A stretch of DNA of 64,000 bases from positions 992,001-1,056,000 of the forward strand of contig NZ_VIWO01000001.1 in assembly GCF_007829335.1 (NCBI RefSeq), given 5' to 3'. Source of the DNA: Chitinophaga polysaccharea (lineage in GTDB: Bacteria; Bacteroidota; Bacteroidia; Chitinophagales; Chitinophagaceae). Shown piece by piece: positions 42,900 through 51,739 of this stretch; the stretch's first letter is position 1, and each line of letters starts with the position of its first letter. The position numbers and the translations under genes are program-made. The notes beneath the pieces were generated by a model. That model did not search any database, was not told where the DNA came from, and saw only the letters and a program-made list of their open reading frames with translations.

Positions 42900-44183
42900 A
42901 TGAAAGCTACCCTTATGAAGCTTAACTATGTAAAAGGTCTGTTGGCGGTTTTGCTGGTTTCCCTGCTGGCCAGCTGTGGCGGTAGTAAAACCCCTAAAAA
43001 TGCGCAAGGTCAATTGATTGGCGTAAGCCCAAGACCGAAGTACACTCCCCCTGTACCTTATGGGATGGTATACGTACCAGCCGGAACGTTCCACATGGGT
43101 CCCAGTGATGAGGATGTAAACTATGCATACACTGCGCGTAATAAGTCAATTTCCATTTCTGGTTTCTATATGGATGCCACGGAAATTACCAACAACGAGT
43201 ACCGCCAGTTTGTGCAGTGGGTGCAGGACTCTATTGCTCACATCCTGTTAGGACACGTAAAATCTGATGATGGACATGACATCATCGATTGGAAACAGAA
43301 GATTAACTGGAGAGACAAAGGAACCACTGAAAAGCTGGATGCGATGATTTATTCTGAAGCAGACCGCTTATACGGCCGTAAGGATATCGACGTAGGTAAA
43401 CTGATCTATCACCAGGAAACTTTCAACTGGGACAAAGCCAAGTTGAGGGAAAATGCGGGTAAACCACGTTCTACCTTTATCGTTAAAAAAGATGTACCCA
43501 TCTATCCCGACACCCTTTGCTGGATCAGGGATTTCTCTTATGCCTACAATGAGCCAATGACCCGTATGTACTTCTGGCATCCGGCATTTGACAATTACCC
43601 GGTAGTAGGTGTAAACTGGCACCAGGCCACAGCTTTCTGCGAGTGGAGAAGTAAATTCTGGGAAGACTACCGCGCCGGCAAAAAGCTGTTTACGGAAGAT
43701 AAATTCCAGTTGCCATCCGAAGCTCAGTGGGAATATGCTGCCCGTGGCGGTAGAGAACAAACACCTTACCCCTGGGGTGGTTACTATATCCGCAATAAGA
43801 AAGGATGTTTACTGGCCAACTTCAAACCTGGTCGCGGTAACTATCCGGAAGATGGTGGATTTTACACCGTTCGCGCAGACGCTTACTGGCCTAACGATTA
43901 CGGATTGTATAACATGGCTGGTAACGTAGCTGAATGGACCGCGGATATCTTCTATGAAAATGCCTACTCTTTTACTTCCGATATGAACCCGTATTTGAGA
44001 ATGGATGTACCAGATGACGCGCCATTAAAAATGAAGCGTAAAGCTATCAGAGGCGGATCATGGAAAGACGTAGGATATTTCCTTCAGACAGGAACCCGGA
44101 CATATGAATACCAGGACAGTGCTAAATCATACGTTGGTTTCAGATGTACCATTGCCCTGAGCAGAAGAGCCAAACACAGATAG
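42900..44183 (+). CDS. gldK: GldK/PorK, type IX secretion lipoprotein
   Basis: 427 residues. Lipobox LLASC with Cys near 27; ATG 42915 is an alternative start. The body is a formylglycine-generating-enzyme-like (FGE-sulfatase) domain: GMVYVPAGTFHMGPSDEDVNY, GFYMDATEITNNEYRQFV, LPSEAQWEYAARGG and GNVAEWTADIF, RGGSWKDVGYFLQTGTRTYE. GldK and GldN form the periplasmic ring of the type IX secretion system under the outer membrane. Residues needed for FGE catalysis are not expected to matter. gldL, gldM and gldN follow in order. Confidence 0.95.
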   Translation: MKATLMKLNYVKGLLAVLLVSLLASCGGSKTPKNAQGQLIGVSPRPKYTPPVPYGMVYVPAGTFHMGPSDEDVNYAYTARNKSISISGFYMDATEITNNEYRQFVQWVQDSIAHILLGHVKSDDGHDIIDWKQKINWRDKGTTEKLDAMIYSEADRLYGRKDIDVGKLIYHQETFNWDKAKLRENAGKPRSTFIVKKDVPIYPDTLCWIRDFSYAYNEPMTRMYFWHPAFDNYPVVGVNWHQATAFCEWRSKFWEDYRAGKKLFTEDKFQLPSEAQWEYAARGGREQTPYPWGGYYIRNKKGCLLANFKPGRGNYPEDGGFYTVRADAYWPNDYGLYNMAGNVAEWTADIFYENAYSFTSDMNPYLRMDVPDDAPLKMKRKAIRGGSWKDVGYFLQTGTRTYEYQDSAKSYVGFRCTIALSRRAKHR

Positions 44184-44329
44184 CGTAGAATCATTTTGAA
44201 TAATAGCCTGTATTTATAACTGCTAAAGAAACCTTTTGTATTATGTACACTATTATCAGCAAATCAGTGAGAATTAACTATTCCATACAGACTTTAACTA
44301 TTAACACTTTAACCAGTAAATTTTAACCT

Positions 44330-45076
44330 ATGGCTATGAATCCTAACAAAGCTAAATGGCTGAACTTTTTCGTATGTATTGCGGCTTCCGTGGTAATTAT
44401 CGGAGCGTTATTTAAACTGCAACACTGGCGGGGTGCCGACATCGCTTTGATCTTAGGTCTGAGCACTGAGGCGCTTATCTTCTTCGTATACGCCTTTGTA
44501 CCCGATTCCGGTGCTTCTCACGCAGAAGGGCAAGTTGTAGCAGTGGCTGGCAGCCCGGCAGTAGCTGGTCTGGACAAAATGCTCCAGGAAGCTGACATCA
44601 CGCCTGCTAACCTGCAACGCCTGAGCGAAAATTTCCAGAAACTGGGAACTACCGTTGACAAAATGAGAGACATCAGTGATGTAGTAGCTGCTACCGGCGA
44701 TTACACACAAAAAACAAGAGAAGCCGCCAGCGCTATCGGTAATGTAGCCAACGCTTACACTACTGCCGCTGCTGCTGTATCTTCTTTCAACAGTGCTTCT
44801 GAATCAACAAAAGAATTCCATGTACAGATGCAGGGTATGACCAAAAACCTGGCTTCTCTTAATGCTATCTACGAACTGGAACTGCAAGACACCAACAACC
44901 ACCTGAAGGCAATGAATTCATTCTACAGCAACCTGCAGAATGCTTCTACTGCTATGAGTGGTAGTATTGAAGATGCTAAGAAAACACAGGAACAAATTTC
45001 CCTGCTCGCTAAAAACCTCAGTAACCTAAACTCTATTTACGGTAATATGCTGAGCGCTATGCACGGAGGAAGATAA
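44330..45076 (+). CDS. gldL: GldL/PorL, inner-membrane motor protein
   Basis: 248 residues. Two helices at the N-terminus (WLNFFVCIAASVVIIGALFKLQHW and GADIALILGLSTEALIFFVYAFV) carry the conserved Glu in LSTEALIFF that is thought to take part in proton flow. A long cytoplasmic coiled-coil-like domain follows (ITPANLQRLSENFQKLGTTVDKM ... LSNLNSIYGNMLSAM). With GldM it forms the proton-driven rotary motor for type IX secretion and gliding. gldM begins 55 bases downstream. Confidence 0.95.
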   Translation: MAMNPNKAKWLNFFVCIAASVVIIGALFKLQHWRGADIALILGLSTEALIFFVYAFVPDSGASHAEGQVVAVAGSPAVAGLDKMLQEADITPANLQRLSENFQKLGTTVDKMRDISDVVAATGDYTQKTREAASAIGNVANAYTTAAAAVSSFNSASESTKEFHVQMQGMTKNLASLNAIYELELQDTNNHLKAMNSFYSNLQNASTAMSGSIEDAKKTQEQISLLAKNLSNLNSIYGNMLSAMHGGR

Positions 45077-45131
45077 GGTACAGCTAATAGTTTCTGAATT
45101 AACACATATCAATTAAATCTGAAAACAAACT

Positions 45132-46670
45132 ATGGCACTACCTAGAGATCCCAGACAGAAGATGATCAACATCATGTACCTGGTCTTGACGGCCATGCTC
45201 GCGTTGAACGTCTCTGCTGAAATATTGAATGCTTTTAGTATCGTAAATAATTCAATCAATACCTCTAATAAATCCCTGGCAGATAAAAATAATCTCATTT
45301 ACCAGCAATTTGATGCTCAAATGAAGGACAACGCCGAAAAAACAGCTCCCTTCAGAATCAAAGCGCAACAAGTAAAAAGTTTATCTGCCAGCATGTATGA
45401 CTATGTAGAGTCTTTAAAGAAAACCATCATCGATGAAAGTGGTGGCCTGGACGAACATGGCGAAATCAAGGATAAAGCTGGCCTGGATGCTCCTACCAGG
45501 GTGATGGAGAATATGAAGAAAGGTCCGGAACTGGAAGCTAAGCTGAAAGAACTCCGTGAAAAATTACTCTCTTTCGTAGATCCTAAAAAAAGAGACCAGT
45601 TCAATAAAACTTTACCACTGAGAATTGAAGTAGGTAAATCAACAGATGAACATGGTGGTGGTACCAAATCATGGACTACCTACCACTTCAACATGGTGCC
45701 TACCATCGCAGCTGTTACCATCCTGGGTAAATTCCAGAATGATATCAAAAACTCTGAGTCTGCCATCATCGATGACCTGTATCGCCAGATCGATGCGAAT
45801 ACTTTCAAGTTTGATAAAGTAAGACCATTCATCTCCCTGAATTCCAAAAACCTGATGGAAGGTCAAACCTTAACTGCCAACATCGCAGTAGGTGCCTACA
45901 GCACTACGGTAAATCCTACTATCGTTGTAAACGGCCAGTCTGTTGAAGCAAAAGATGGTTTAGGAACTTTTACAGCAGTTGCTGCCGGCATTGGCGAAAA
46001 AACCATCTCCGGTACCATTACCTTACCTAGCCCAACTGGTGGCGCTCCTGAATCCTATCCCTTTACAGAAACTTATAACGTAGGAGCTTCTTCTACTTCT
46101 ATTTCCGCAGATAAAATGAACGTGCTGTATATCGGCCTGCAGAACCCTATCTCCATCTCTGCTGCTGGTGTACCTGCCGAACAGGTATCTGCCTCTATTA
46201 CCGGTGGTAATATGACTAAACGCGGTTCAGGCGAATATATCGTAACGGTAAGCCAGCCAGGTAAGGCGGTAATTAATGTAGTGGCTAACATCGATGGTAA
46301 AACCAAATCACTCGGTCAGAAAGAATTCCGTGTAAAACGTGTTCCTGATCCGGTACTGAAAGTTGGTGTTAACAAAGGTGGTTCCATGAAAGCAGCCGAC
46401 TTTAAAGTACAGGGTGGTTTGCGTGCCGACCTGGAAGATTTCGAATTTGAAGGCGTAAAATATGAAGTAGTTGGTTACCGCGTAGGTATCTCTGCCAAAG
46501 GTAAAGAATACCAGGAAGGTGATGCTACTTCTGCTTACTTCCCGGGCAGCGTAACGGCTTCTATCCGTGCACTACGCCCAGGTGATGAAGTATATTTTGA
46601 AAACGTGAAAGTGAAAGGCCCGGACAACGTTGTTCGTTCTATGCCGAGCACAATATTTAAATTAAACTAA
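45132..46670 (+). CDS. gldM: GldM/PorM, motor spindle of the type IX secretion system
   Basis: 512 residues. One N-terminal helix (QKMINIMYLVLTAMLALNVSAEILNAF, with a conserved start MALPRDPRQK) spans the inner membrane. The periplasmic part is a chain of four domains: a helical D1 (~60-215), then three immunoglobulin-like domains rich in beta strands (FKFDKVRPFISLNSKNLMEGQTL; SSTSISADKMNVLYIGLQNPIS; VPDPVLKVGVNKGGSMKAADF). GldM carries torque from GldL to the GldK/N ring. Confidence 0.95.
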   Translation: MALPRDPRQKMINIMYLVLTAMLALNVSAEILNAFSIVNNSINTSNKSLADKNNLIYQQFDAQMKDNAEKTAPFRIKAQQVKSLSASMYDYVESLKKTIIDESGGLDEHGEIKDKAGLDAPTRVMENMKKGPELEAKLKELREKLLSFVDPKKRDQFNKTLPLRIEVGKSTDEHGGGTKSWTTYHFNMVPTIAAVTILGKFQNDIKNSESAIIDDLYRQIDANTFKFDKVRPFISLNSKNLMEGQTLTANIAVGAYSTTVNPTIVVNGQSVEAKDGLGTFTAVAAGIGEKTISGTITLPSPTGGAPESYPFTETYNVGASSTSISADKMNVLYIGLQNPISISAAGVPAEQVSASITGGNMTKRGSGEYIVTVSQPGKAVINVVANIDGKTKSLGQKEFRVKRVPDPVLKVGVNKGGSMKAADFKVQGGLRADLEDFEFEGVKYEVVGYRVGISAKGKEYQEGDATSAYFPGSVTASIRALRPGDEVYFENVKVKGPDNVVRSMPSTIFKLN

Positions 46671-46690
46671 CGGTCATTAATTACTGAATT

Positions 46691-47722
46691 ATGCGAGCAG
46701 TAATATTTAACAGAATTGGTTGGTGCACTCTTTTGCTGGTGATGCTGGCAACAGCTGCTGATGCGCAACGCCGCGGTGGTACAACCCGCCGCAGAACCGC
46801 TACTACGGGCACTGCTACTACACCCGATGCATCCGTGGTAAACCCGGCTACCGGGAATGCCGTGACACCTCCCCCTGCTCCCGCTGCCCCTGCTTCTCAA
46901 CGCCCGGACGGTATCACCGCCCCCGTGGTAGATACCCCACGCAAATCACTGCGCGTTGATGGCGTAGTGGAAAGAAACCTGGCCAGAGAACGTACACCGA
47001 TTGCCTACGACTACATCCGCGAGGATGATCGTTTCTGGGAAAAACGTGTATGGCAGGTAATCGATATCAGGGAAAAAATAAACCTCCCCTTCCAATACAA
47101 CGTGGAAGACGAGTCTGGTGTAAACCAACTGTTTATTAATATTCTGCTCGAAGCCATCAAGAATAAAGAGGTAGAAGCTTTCAGCCCTATCGACGACCGT
47201 TTTACTACCGTAATGCCCTACTCTGAGATCCAGAATAAACTCAGCGGTGAAGAAAGAACAGTACGCAGTATAGATCCGGTAACCGGCGAAGAAAAAATGG
47301 TGACTACCCGCGATGACTTTGATCCCCGTACTATCAAACAGTACAAAATCAAAGAAGTTTGGGTATTCGACAAAGAAGCTTCGGCGCTGAAAGTTCGCAT
47401 ACTGGGTATTGCTCCAATGGTATCCCGTATTAATGAAGATGGTAGCATACGCGCCTCCATCCCCTTATTCTGGGTATATTATCCCGACTGCCGCGGTATA
47501 CTGGCTAAACATGATGTGTACAACCAGAACAACGACGCCGCTACTATCAGCTGGGAAGATCTTTTCGAAATGCGCTTCTTCGGTAGCTACATCGTGAAGG
47601 AAAATAATACCTACAACCGCGAGATCAAGGATTATATTAAAGACGGTGTAATGCGCCTTCTCGAAGGCCAGGCCATCAAAGACCGTATCTTTAATAAAGA
47701 GCAGGACCTCTGGCAGTATTAA
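46691..47722 (+). CDS. gldN: GldN/PorN, type IX secretion ring protein
   Basis: 343 residues with a signal peptide (IGWCTLLLVMLATAADAQ) and a low-complexity Arg/Thr/Ala/Pro-rich N-terminal linker (about 26-80). The conserved domain runs from RERTPIAYDYIREDDRFWEKRVWQVIDIREKINLPF to the C-terminus and includes YDFDPRTIKQYKIKEVWVFDKEASALKVRILGIAP. It binds GldK and GldM. It is the last operon gene; a perfect 22-bp hairpin ends the transcript. Confidence 0.94.
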   Translation: MRAVIFNRIGWCTLLLVMLATAADAQRRGGTTRRRTATTGTATTPDASVVNPATGNAVTPPPAPAAPASQRPDGITAPVVDTPRKSLRVDGVVERNLARERTPIAYDYIREDDRFWEKRVWQVIDIREKINLPFQYNVEDESGVNQLFINILLEAIKNKEVEAFSPIDDRFTTVMPYSEIQNKLSGEERTVRSIDPVTGEEKMVTTRDDFDPRTIKQYKIKEVWVFDKEASALKVRILGIAPMVSRINEDGSIRASIPLFWVYYPDCRGILAKHDVYNQNNDAATISWEDLFEMRFFGSYIVKENNTYNREIKDYIKDGVMRLLEGQAIKDRIFNKEQDLWQY

Positions 47723-47734
47723 ACCTATTAAAAC

Positions 47735-47782
47735 AATAAAAGCAAATGACCTAAGCACCTGCTTAGGTCATTTGCTTTTATT
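47735..47782 (+). terminator. Perfect 22-bp hairpin after gldN
   Basis: Arms 47735-47756 and 47761-47782 (AATAAAAGCAAATGACCTAA... and its complement) around an ACCT loop. The end of the gldKLMN transcript. Confidence 0.85.
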
Positions 47783-47818
47783 ACTTCCTGCTTTGCCCGC
47801 TTTTCCCTATCTTTCCGT

Positions 47819-48394
47819 ATGTCGCTCGAATTACTCCGTAAGCTCGCCAATAGTATGATGCCTCTTCCCGACCATGAATGGGAAGCGCTGGCAGCTTGCT
47901 GGCACCCGGTACAGTTTAAGCGTAAGGAAGTTATTACCGTAGCCGGTGAAGTGGAAAAATATCTCTATTTTGTAAATGCCGGTGTACAGCGGCTTTTCTG
48001 CCTGGAAGGCGATAAGGAAGCTACTCTCCTTTTTACCTACACCGGATCGTTTTCCGGTATCATGGATTCGTTTCAGCTGCAACAACCTACCTCTGCCTAC
48101 CTGGAAGCCCTCACAGCCAGCGATATGCTCCGGATGAGTTATGCCGATTTTGACCGGCTTACCCTACAATATCCTACCATTGAAAGATGGGTGCGACTCG
48201 GAACGGTAGCCGCGCTATCCGGTCTCCTGGAAAGACACAAAGAGCTCCTCTCTTTTACTGCCGAACAGAAATTCAGGAAGCTGCTTACCCGCAGTCCACA
48301 TGTGTTACAGCTGATTCCACATAAATACCTGGCCTCCTACCTGGGTATAGATCCTGCTACTTTCAGCAAATTGCTAAGTACCGTGAAATTATAA
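47819..48394 (+). CDS. Crp/Fnr family transcription regulator
   Basis: 191 residues. The N-terminal cyclic-nucleotide-binding fold (FKRKEVITVAGEVEKYLYFVNAGVQRLFCLEGDKEATLLFTYTGSF) is followed by a helix and a C-terminal helix-turn-helix (LIPHKYLASYLGIDPATFSKLLSTVK). It lacks the Fnr Cys cluster. The short form without a ligand-binding Arg/Glu pair is common in Bacteroidota, and the signal it reads is unknown. A TATCTTTC box ends three bases before ATG 47819, so the mRNA may have almost no leader. DinB follows 65 bases downstream. Confidence 0.88.
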   Translation: MSLELLRKLANSMMPLPDHEWEALAACWHPVQFKRKEVITVAGEVEKYLYFVNAGVQRLFCLEGDKEATLLFTYTGSFSGIMDSFQLQQPTSAYLEALTASDMLRMSYADFDRLTLQYPTIERWVRLGTVAALSGLLERHKELLSFTAEQKFRKLLTRSPHVLQLIPHKYLASYLGIDPATFSKLLSTVKL

Positions 48395-48434
48395 AATGTT
48401 GATCTGCACCAAGATTTTCTAACCCCGGCCATAC

Positions 48435-48442
48435 TACTTTTG
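48435..48442 (+). promoter_or_regulatory. -7 box TACTTTTG of the DinB gene
   Basis: Exact TAnnTTTG match 17 bases before ATG 48460. Confidence 0.5.
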
Positions 48443-48459
48443 AGATAAATATTACTGCC

Positions 48460-49056
48460 ATGCCTGCTATCAACAGCATCGAATTATTACAAGGCCTGCG
48501 TAAACAAACTGTAGCTACACAATATAAAGTGGAAAATTACTTTGGTGGAAAAACAGCTGCCCTTTTACAACAGTCTCCTATGCCTGGCAAGTGGAGCGCT
48601 GTACAGTGCCTCGAGCACCTGAACACCTATGGCCGGTATTATCTCCCGCAACTGGAACAGGTGATTGCTACCGCCGAAAAGCAACATAGCCGGCCAGAAC
48701 GGCTATTTCGCAGTAGCTGGTTAGGCGCCAGGTTTACCCGCCTGATGCAACCGAAGGAAGATGGACAGCTCCGCTCCCGTATGAAATCGCCTAAAGGCCA
48801 TCTCCCATCTATACAACCGGATGTAGCAGCTGTTATACAGGAATTTGTACAACAGCAGGAACTTACCGAATCCTTACTGCAACGGGCGGAGAAGATAAAT
48901 ATCCGGCAATATAAAGTGCCCACTTCCCTGTCGCGCTTTATTAAACTATCAGTGGGCGATACTTTCGGATTCCTGGTTGCGCATATCCAGCGGCATATAT
49001 TACAGGCGGAAATGGCCATGGCCGTTGGCCCGCAATTAGTGGCCCAAAATGCTTAG
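48460..49056 (+). CDS. DinB superfamily protein
   Basis: 198 residues forming a four-helix bundle. MPGKWSAVQCLEHLNTYGRYYLPQLEQVI contains the first metal His (EHLN), and SVGDTFGFLVAHIQRHILQAEMAM holds the HxxxH-type pair (AHIQRHILQ). DinB/YfiT proteins are metal-dependent thiol transferases or of unknown function, not to be confused with DNA polymerase IV. Its last four bases overlap the convergent uvrC gene. Confidence 0.87.
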   Translation: MPAINSIELLQGLRKQTVATQYKVENYFGGKTAALLQQSPMPGKWSAVQCLEHLNTYGRYYLPQLEQVIATAEKQHSRPERLFRSSWLGARFTRLMQPKEDGQLRSRMKSPKGHLPSIQPDVAAVIQEFVQQQELTESLLQRAEKINIRQYKVPTSLSRFIKLSVGDTFGFLVAHIQRHILQAEMAMAVGPQLVAQNA

Positions 49057-50864
49057 CCGTTAGGGTGATGGAAATGATTCCAGATAAGTTTTGCTTTGGC
49101 TGCCCCTACTTCTTTAGCCAGATCTTCTTCAGGTAACAGTTTTACTTTAGCCACCGACCGGAAGGTTTTCAATAGTTGGGTAGCGGTGTTCTCCCCGATG
49201 CCCTTAATGCTTTCCAATTCATTTTTGAAAGTGCCCTTACTGCGCTTTTGCCGGTGAAAAGTGATACCAAAGCGGTGCACCTCATCACGTACCCGGCGTA
49301 TCAGTTTCAGGCTTTCGCTGTTATAGGGCAGCTTAATACTTTGAGAATCGCCCGGGAAAAATATTTCTTCTTCGTTTTTGGCCAGTCCCACAACGGTCAT
49401 GCTACCAATCAGGTTCAGCTCACGAATACTTTCCATAGCAGAGCCAAGCTGACCTTTACCGCCATCGATAATCACCAGTTGAGGAAGTGGCTGCCCTTCT
49501 GCCAGTAAGCGGTTATATCTCCGGAAAACAATTTCTTTCATCGATGCAAAGTCGTTGATACCTTCCACCGTTTTGATATTAAAATGCCGGTAATCCTTCT
49601 TGGAAGCCACGCCATCCTTAAATACCACACAGGCGGCTACAGGATAGCTACCCTGGAAGTTGGAGTTATCGAAACACTCAATATGTTCCGGAAGCACTGG
49701 TAATTCAAGATCGGCCTGTAGCTGGTATAATACCTGTTTTCTCTCCATATCTGACTTACCTTCCAGGTGCAGGATCTTTTTGCGGTATAGTTCGTCTTTG
49801 AAATAATTGACGTTCTTCTCAGACAGCTCCAGCAATTTCTTTTTGTCGCCCCCCTTGGGAATGGTGATGGTAATATTACTTTCGGGGTATTCTAACGGAA
49901 ACGGTACTACGATTTCTGTATTAATGCTTTTAAATACTTCCCGGAGATAGGCGATGGCGTAGGCCAGCACCTCTTCGTCACTTTCTTCCAGTTGCTTCTC
50001 CAGGGTAACGGTTTTAGTGTCGGCAATGGTACCGTTCAGGATGCGGAGGTAATTAACATAAGCGTGGTTACCTTCACTGAGAATAGAAAACACATCCACG
50101 TTGCCCATACGGGTATTTACAATGGTGGATTTGGCAGAGTAGGTTTCCAGGCTCTCTATTTTCTTGCGCATGATTTCTGCCTTCTCAAACTCCATCCTGG
50201 CCACGTGGTCCATCATCTGTTCTTTGAACAGGTTTACCACCGGGGTAAGGTTTCCTTTTAATACGTTCTTCACCTGTTGCAGCCCTTCACGGTAGTCTTC
50301 CTGCGTTTGCAGCCCTTCACAGGGGCCTTTACAGTTGCCGAGATGGTATTCCAGGCATACTTTAAACTTGCCTTTCCTGATATTTTCTTCCGACAAATTC
50401 AGGTTACAGGTCCGTAACGGGATGTTGTATTTGATGACGTCCAGTATTTCACGTACCCGGCCCACAGAGGTAAAGGGGCCCAGGTAATCTGAGCCATCTT
50501 TAATAACATTGCGGGTGAAAAATACCCGGGGAAAAGACTCGTGTTTAATAACAATGTAAGGATAGGTTTTATCGTCCTTTAAATTGATATTGTACTTGGG
50601 CCTGAATTGTTTGATGAGTGAATTTTCCAGCAGGAAGGCATCCTGCTCAGAGTCTACAATGGTGAATTCGATGTGGTGGATATGCTCTACCAGTTTACGG
50701 GTTTTGTAATTGTCGTGGTTCTTTACAAAATAAGAACTCACCCTTTTACGTAAACTTTTGGCTTTCCCTACATAAAGCAAGGTGCCAGCCTCATCATAGT
50801 ATTTATAAATACCGGCGTTGCCGGGAATTGTATGCGATATTTTCTGAAACTCCGCTGCTGTCAT
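49053..50864 (-). CDS. uvrC: UvrABC excinuclease subunit C
   Basis: 603 residues, normal length. GIY-YIG endonuclease domain at the N-terminus (GNAGIYKYYDEAGTLLYVGKAKSLRKRVSSYF), UVR motif (MDHVARMEFEKAEIMRKKIESLETY near 220), RNase H-like endonuclease domain (ECFDNSNFQGSYPVAACVVFKDG, VIIDGGKGQLGSA) and a C-terminal double helix-hairpin-helix (LESIKGIGENTATQLLKTF). It makes both incisions in nucleotide excision repair. The lipoprotein gene upstream ends 2 bases before its start, so the two share a transcript. Confidence 0.96.
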   Translation of the reverse strand: MTAAEFQKISHTIPGNAGIYKYYDEAGTLLYVGKAKSLRKRVSSYFVKNHDNYKTRKLVEHIHHIEFTIVDSEQDAFLLENSLIKQFRPKYNINLKDDKTYPYIVIKHESFPRVFFTRNVIKDGSDYLGPFTSVGRVREILDVIKYNIPLRTCNLNLSEENIRKGKFKVCLEYHLGNCKGPCEGLQTQEDYREGLQQVKNVLKGNLTPVVNLFKEQMMDHVARMEFEKAEIMRKKIESLETYSAKSTIVNTRMGNVDVFSILSEGNHAYVNYLRILNGTIADTKTVTLEKQLEESDEEVLAYAIAYLREVFKSINTEIVVPFPLEYPESNITITIPKGGDKKKLLELSEKNVNYFKDELYRKKILHLEGKSDMERKQVLYQLQADLELPVLPEHIECFDNSNFQGSYPVAACVVFKDGVASKKDYRHFNIKTVEGINDFASMKEIVFRRYNRLLAEGQPLPQLVIIDGGKGQLGSAMESIRELNLIGSMTVVGLAKNEEEIFFPGDSQSIKLPYNSESLKLIRRVRDEVHRFGITFHRQKRSKGTFKNELESIKGIGENTATQLLKTFRSVAKVKLLPEEDLAKEVGAAKAKLIWNHFHHPNG

Positions 50865-50866
50865 GT

Positions 50867-51451
50867 TTACATACCTGTTTTAGGTGCAATGGTTACATTT
50901 ACCTCCAGCTCTTTCGGGGAAAGAAAAGCAATTTTCTGATAAGTAGTCATCCGAACTTGCCTGTTTTGCTGGTAAAAAAGGTCCTGCCGGAATTCATATA
51001 CCAGGTTGCTGGTATAAGAATGGATGCTTATCTGTTGAATATTTCCCTGCCTGTCCAATTCCATGGTGATTTCGGAAGGGTTGTTCTGGTTTCCTCTCGA
51101 TTTATAGATTACTGATTTTCTGCCGGAGAATGGATCGTATAAGCTGGAAGTATCATATTCTTCCCGCAGGGAAGGTTTATTCAGATCAATTTCCATAAAT
51201 GGCTTCAGCAAATCGTGTACGGCGGCACTGTCCCGGCCGGATATGGTAGCAGTATCTTTTTGGCCATTGAGGGTCACCGTTTTAAAGAGGGTAAAATCTC
51301 CTTTCCTTAATTGATCATACTGCTGGTTAAAATATGCAGGGAATGATGCAAATTTATCTTGTGACGGGTTCTTGGATTGTTTATTCGCCAGGTTACAGGC
51401 CATTAAGCCAACGATGGTAAATAACACTGTTACTTGCCTGTATTTTTTCAT
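50867..51451 (-). CDS. Small lipoprotein of unknown function, co-transcribed with uvrC
   Basis: 194 residues. Lipoprotein signal MKKYRQVTVLFTIVGLMAC (lipobox LMAC, Cys 19). The rest is beta-rich (FTLFKTVTLNGQKDTATISGRDSAAV, EITMELDRQGNIQQISIHSYTSNLVYEFRQDLFYQ). I do not recognise the family. Its -7 box TAATTTTG ends four bases before the ATG, which predicts a leaderless mRNA. It overlaps nothing and is followed by uvrC after 2 bases. Confidence 0.83.
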   Translation of the reverse strand: MKKYRQVTVLFTIVGLMACNLANKQSKNPSQDKFASFPAYFNQQYDQLRKGDFTLFKTVTLNGQKDTATISGRDSAAVHDLLKPFMEIDLNKPSLREEYDTSSLYDPFSGRKSVIYKSRGNQNNPSEITMELDRQGNIQQISIHSYTSNLVYEFRQDLFYQQNRQVRMTTYQKIAFLSPKELEVNVTIAPKTGM

Positions 51452-51455
51452 GGTG

Positions 51456-51463
51456 CAAAATTA
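51456..51463 (-). promoter_or_regulatory. -7 box TAATTTTG directly at the lipoprotein-uvrC start
   Basis: Exact TAnnTTTG on the minus strand, then CACC and ATG (51451). Transcription would start at or within the start codon. Confidence 0.5.
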
Positions 51464-51481
51464 ATACTTAAATGTGGGTCA

Positions 51482-51509
51482 TAAAAAATGCGCCGTGAAA
51501 ACGGCGCAT
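51482..51509 (-). terminator. Intrinsic terminator ahead of the lipoprotein gene
   Basis: ATGCGCCGT/ACGGCGCAT with a four-base loop, followed on the minus strand by six T. It is 36 bases upstream of the lipoprotein ATG, and the gpmI transcript already has a terminator at 51666, so this one may serve a separate short minus-strand RNA or give a second stop. Confidence 0.7.
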
Positions 51510-51665
51510 CGATGCATGAGCAAATCTGTCGAGAGCACTAAAAATATGTAAATCAGCTAATTGAGCTGAAATTTTCCAGGGTAACGCTTGTTAAACGAGG
51601 GCGATGAACTAAATGTTACAGGTGGTGGTAAATAAAGATGGATTTTTATCAGATTTTAATCCAGA

Positions 51666-51722
51666 GGATAAAAGAGAGAGGGAGAGCAAGGTCTTTTAAT
51701 GACCCTTCTCTCCCTCTTTTAA
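51666..51722 (-). terminator. Terminator hairpin after gpmI
   Basis: AAAAGAGAGAGGGAGAG and CTTCTCTCCCTCTTTT flank an inner AAGGTC/GACC stem. Positioned just beyond the gpmI stop on the minus strand. Confidence 0.75.
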
Positions 51723-51739
51723 AATTGGGAAAAATATAT

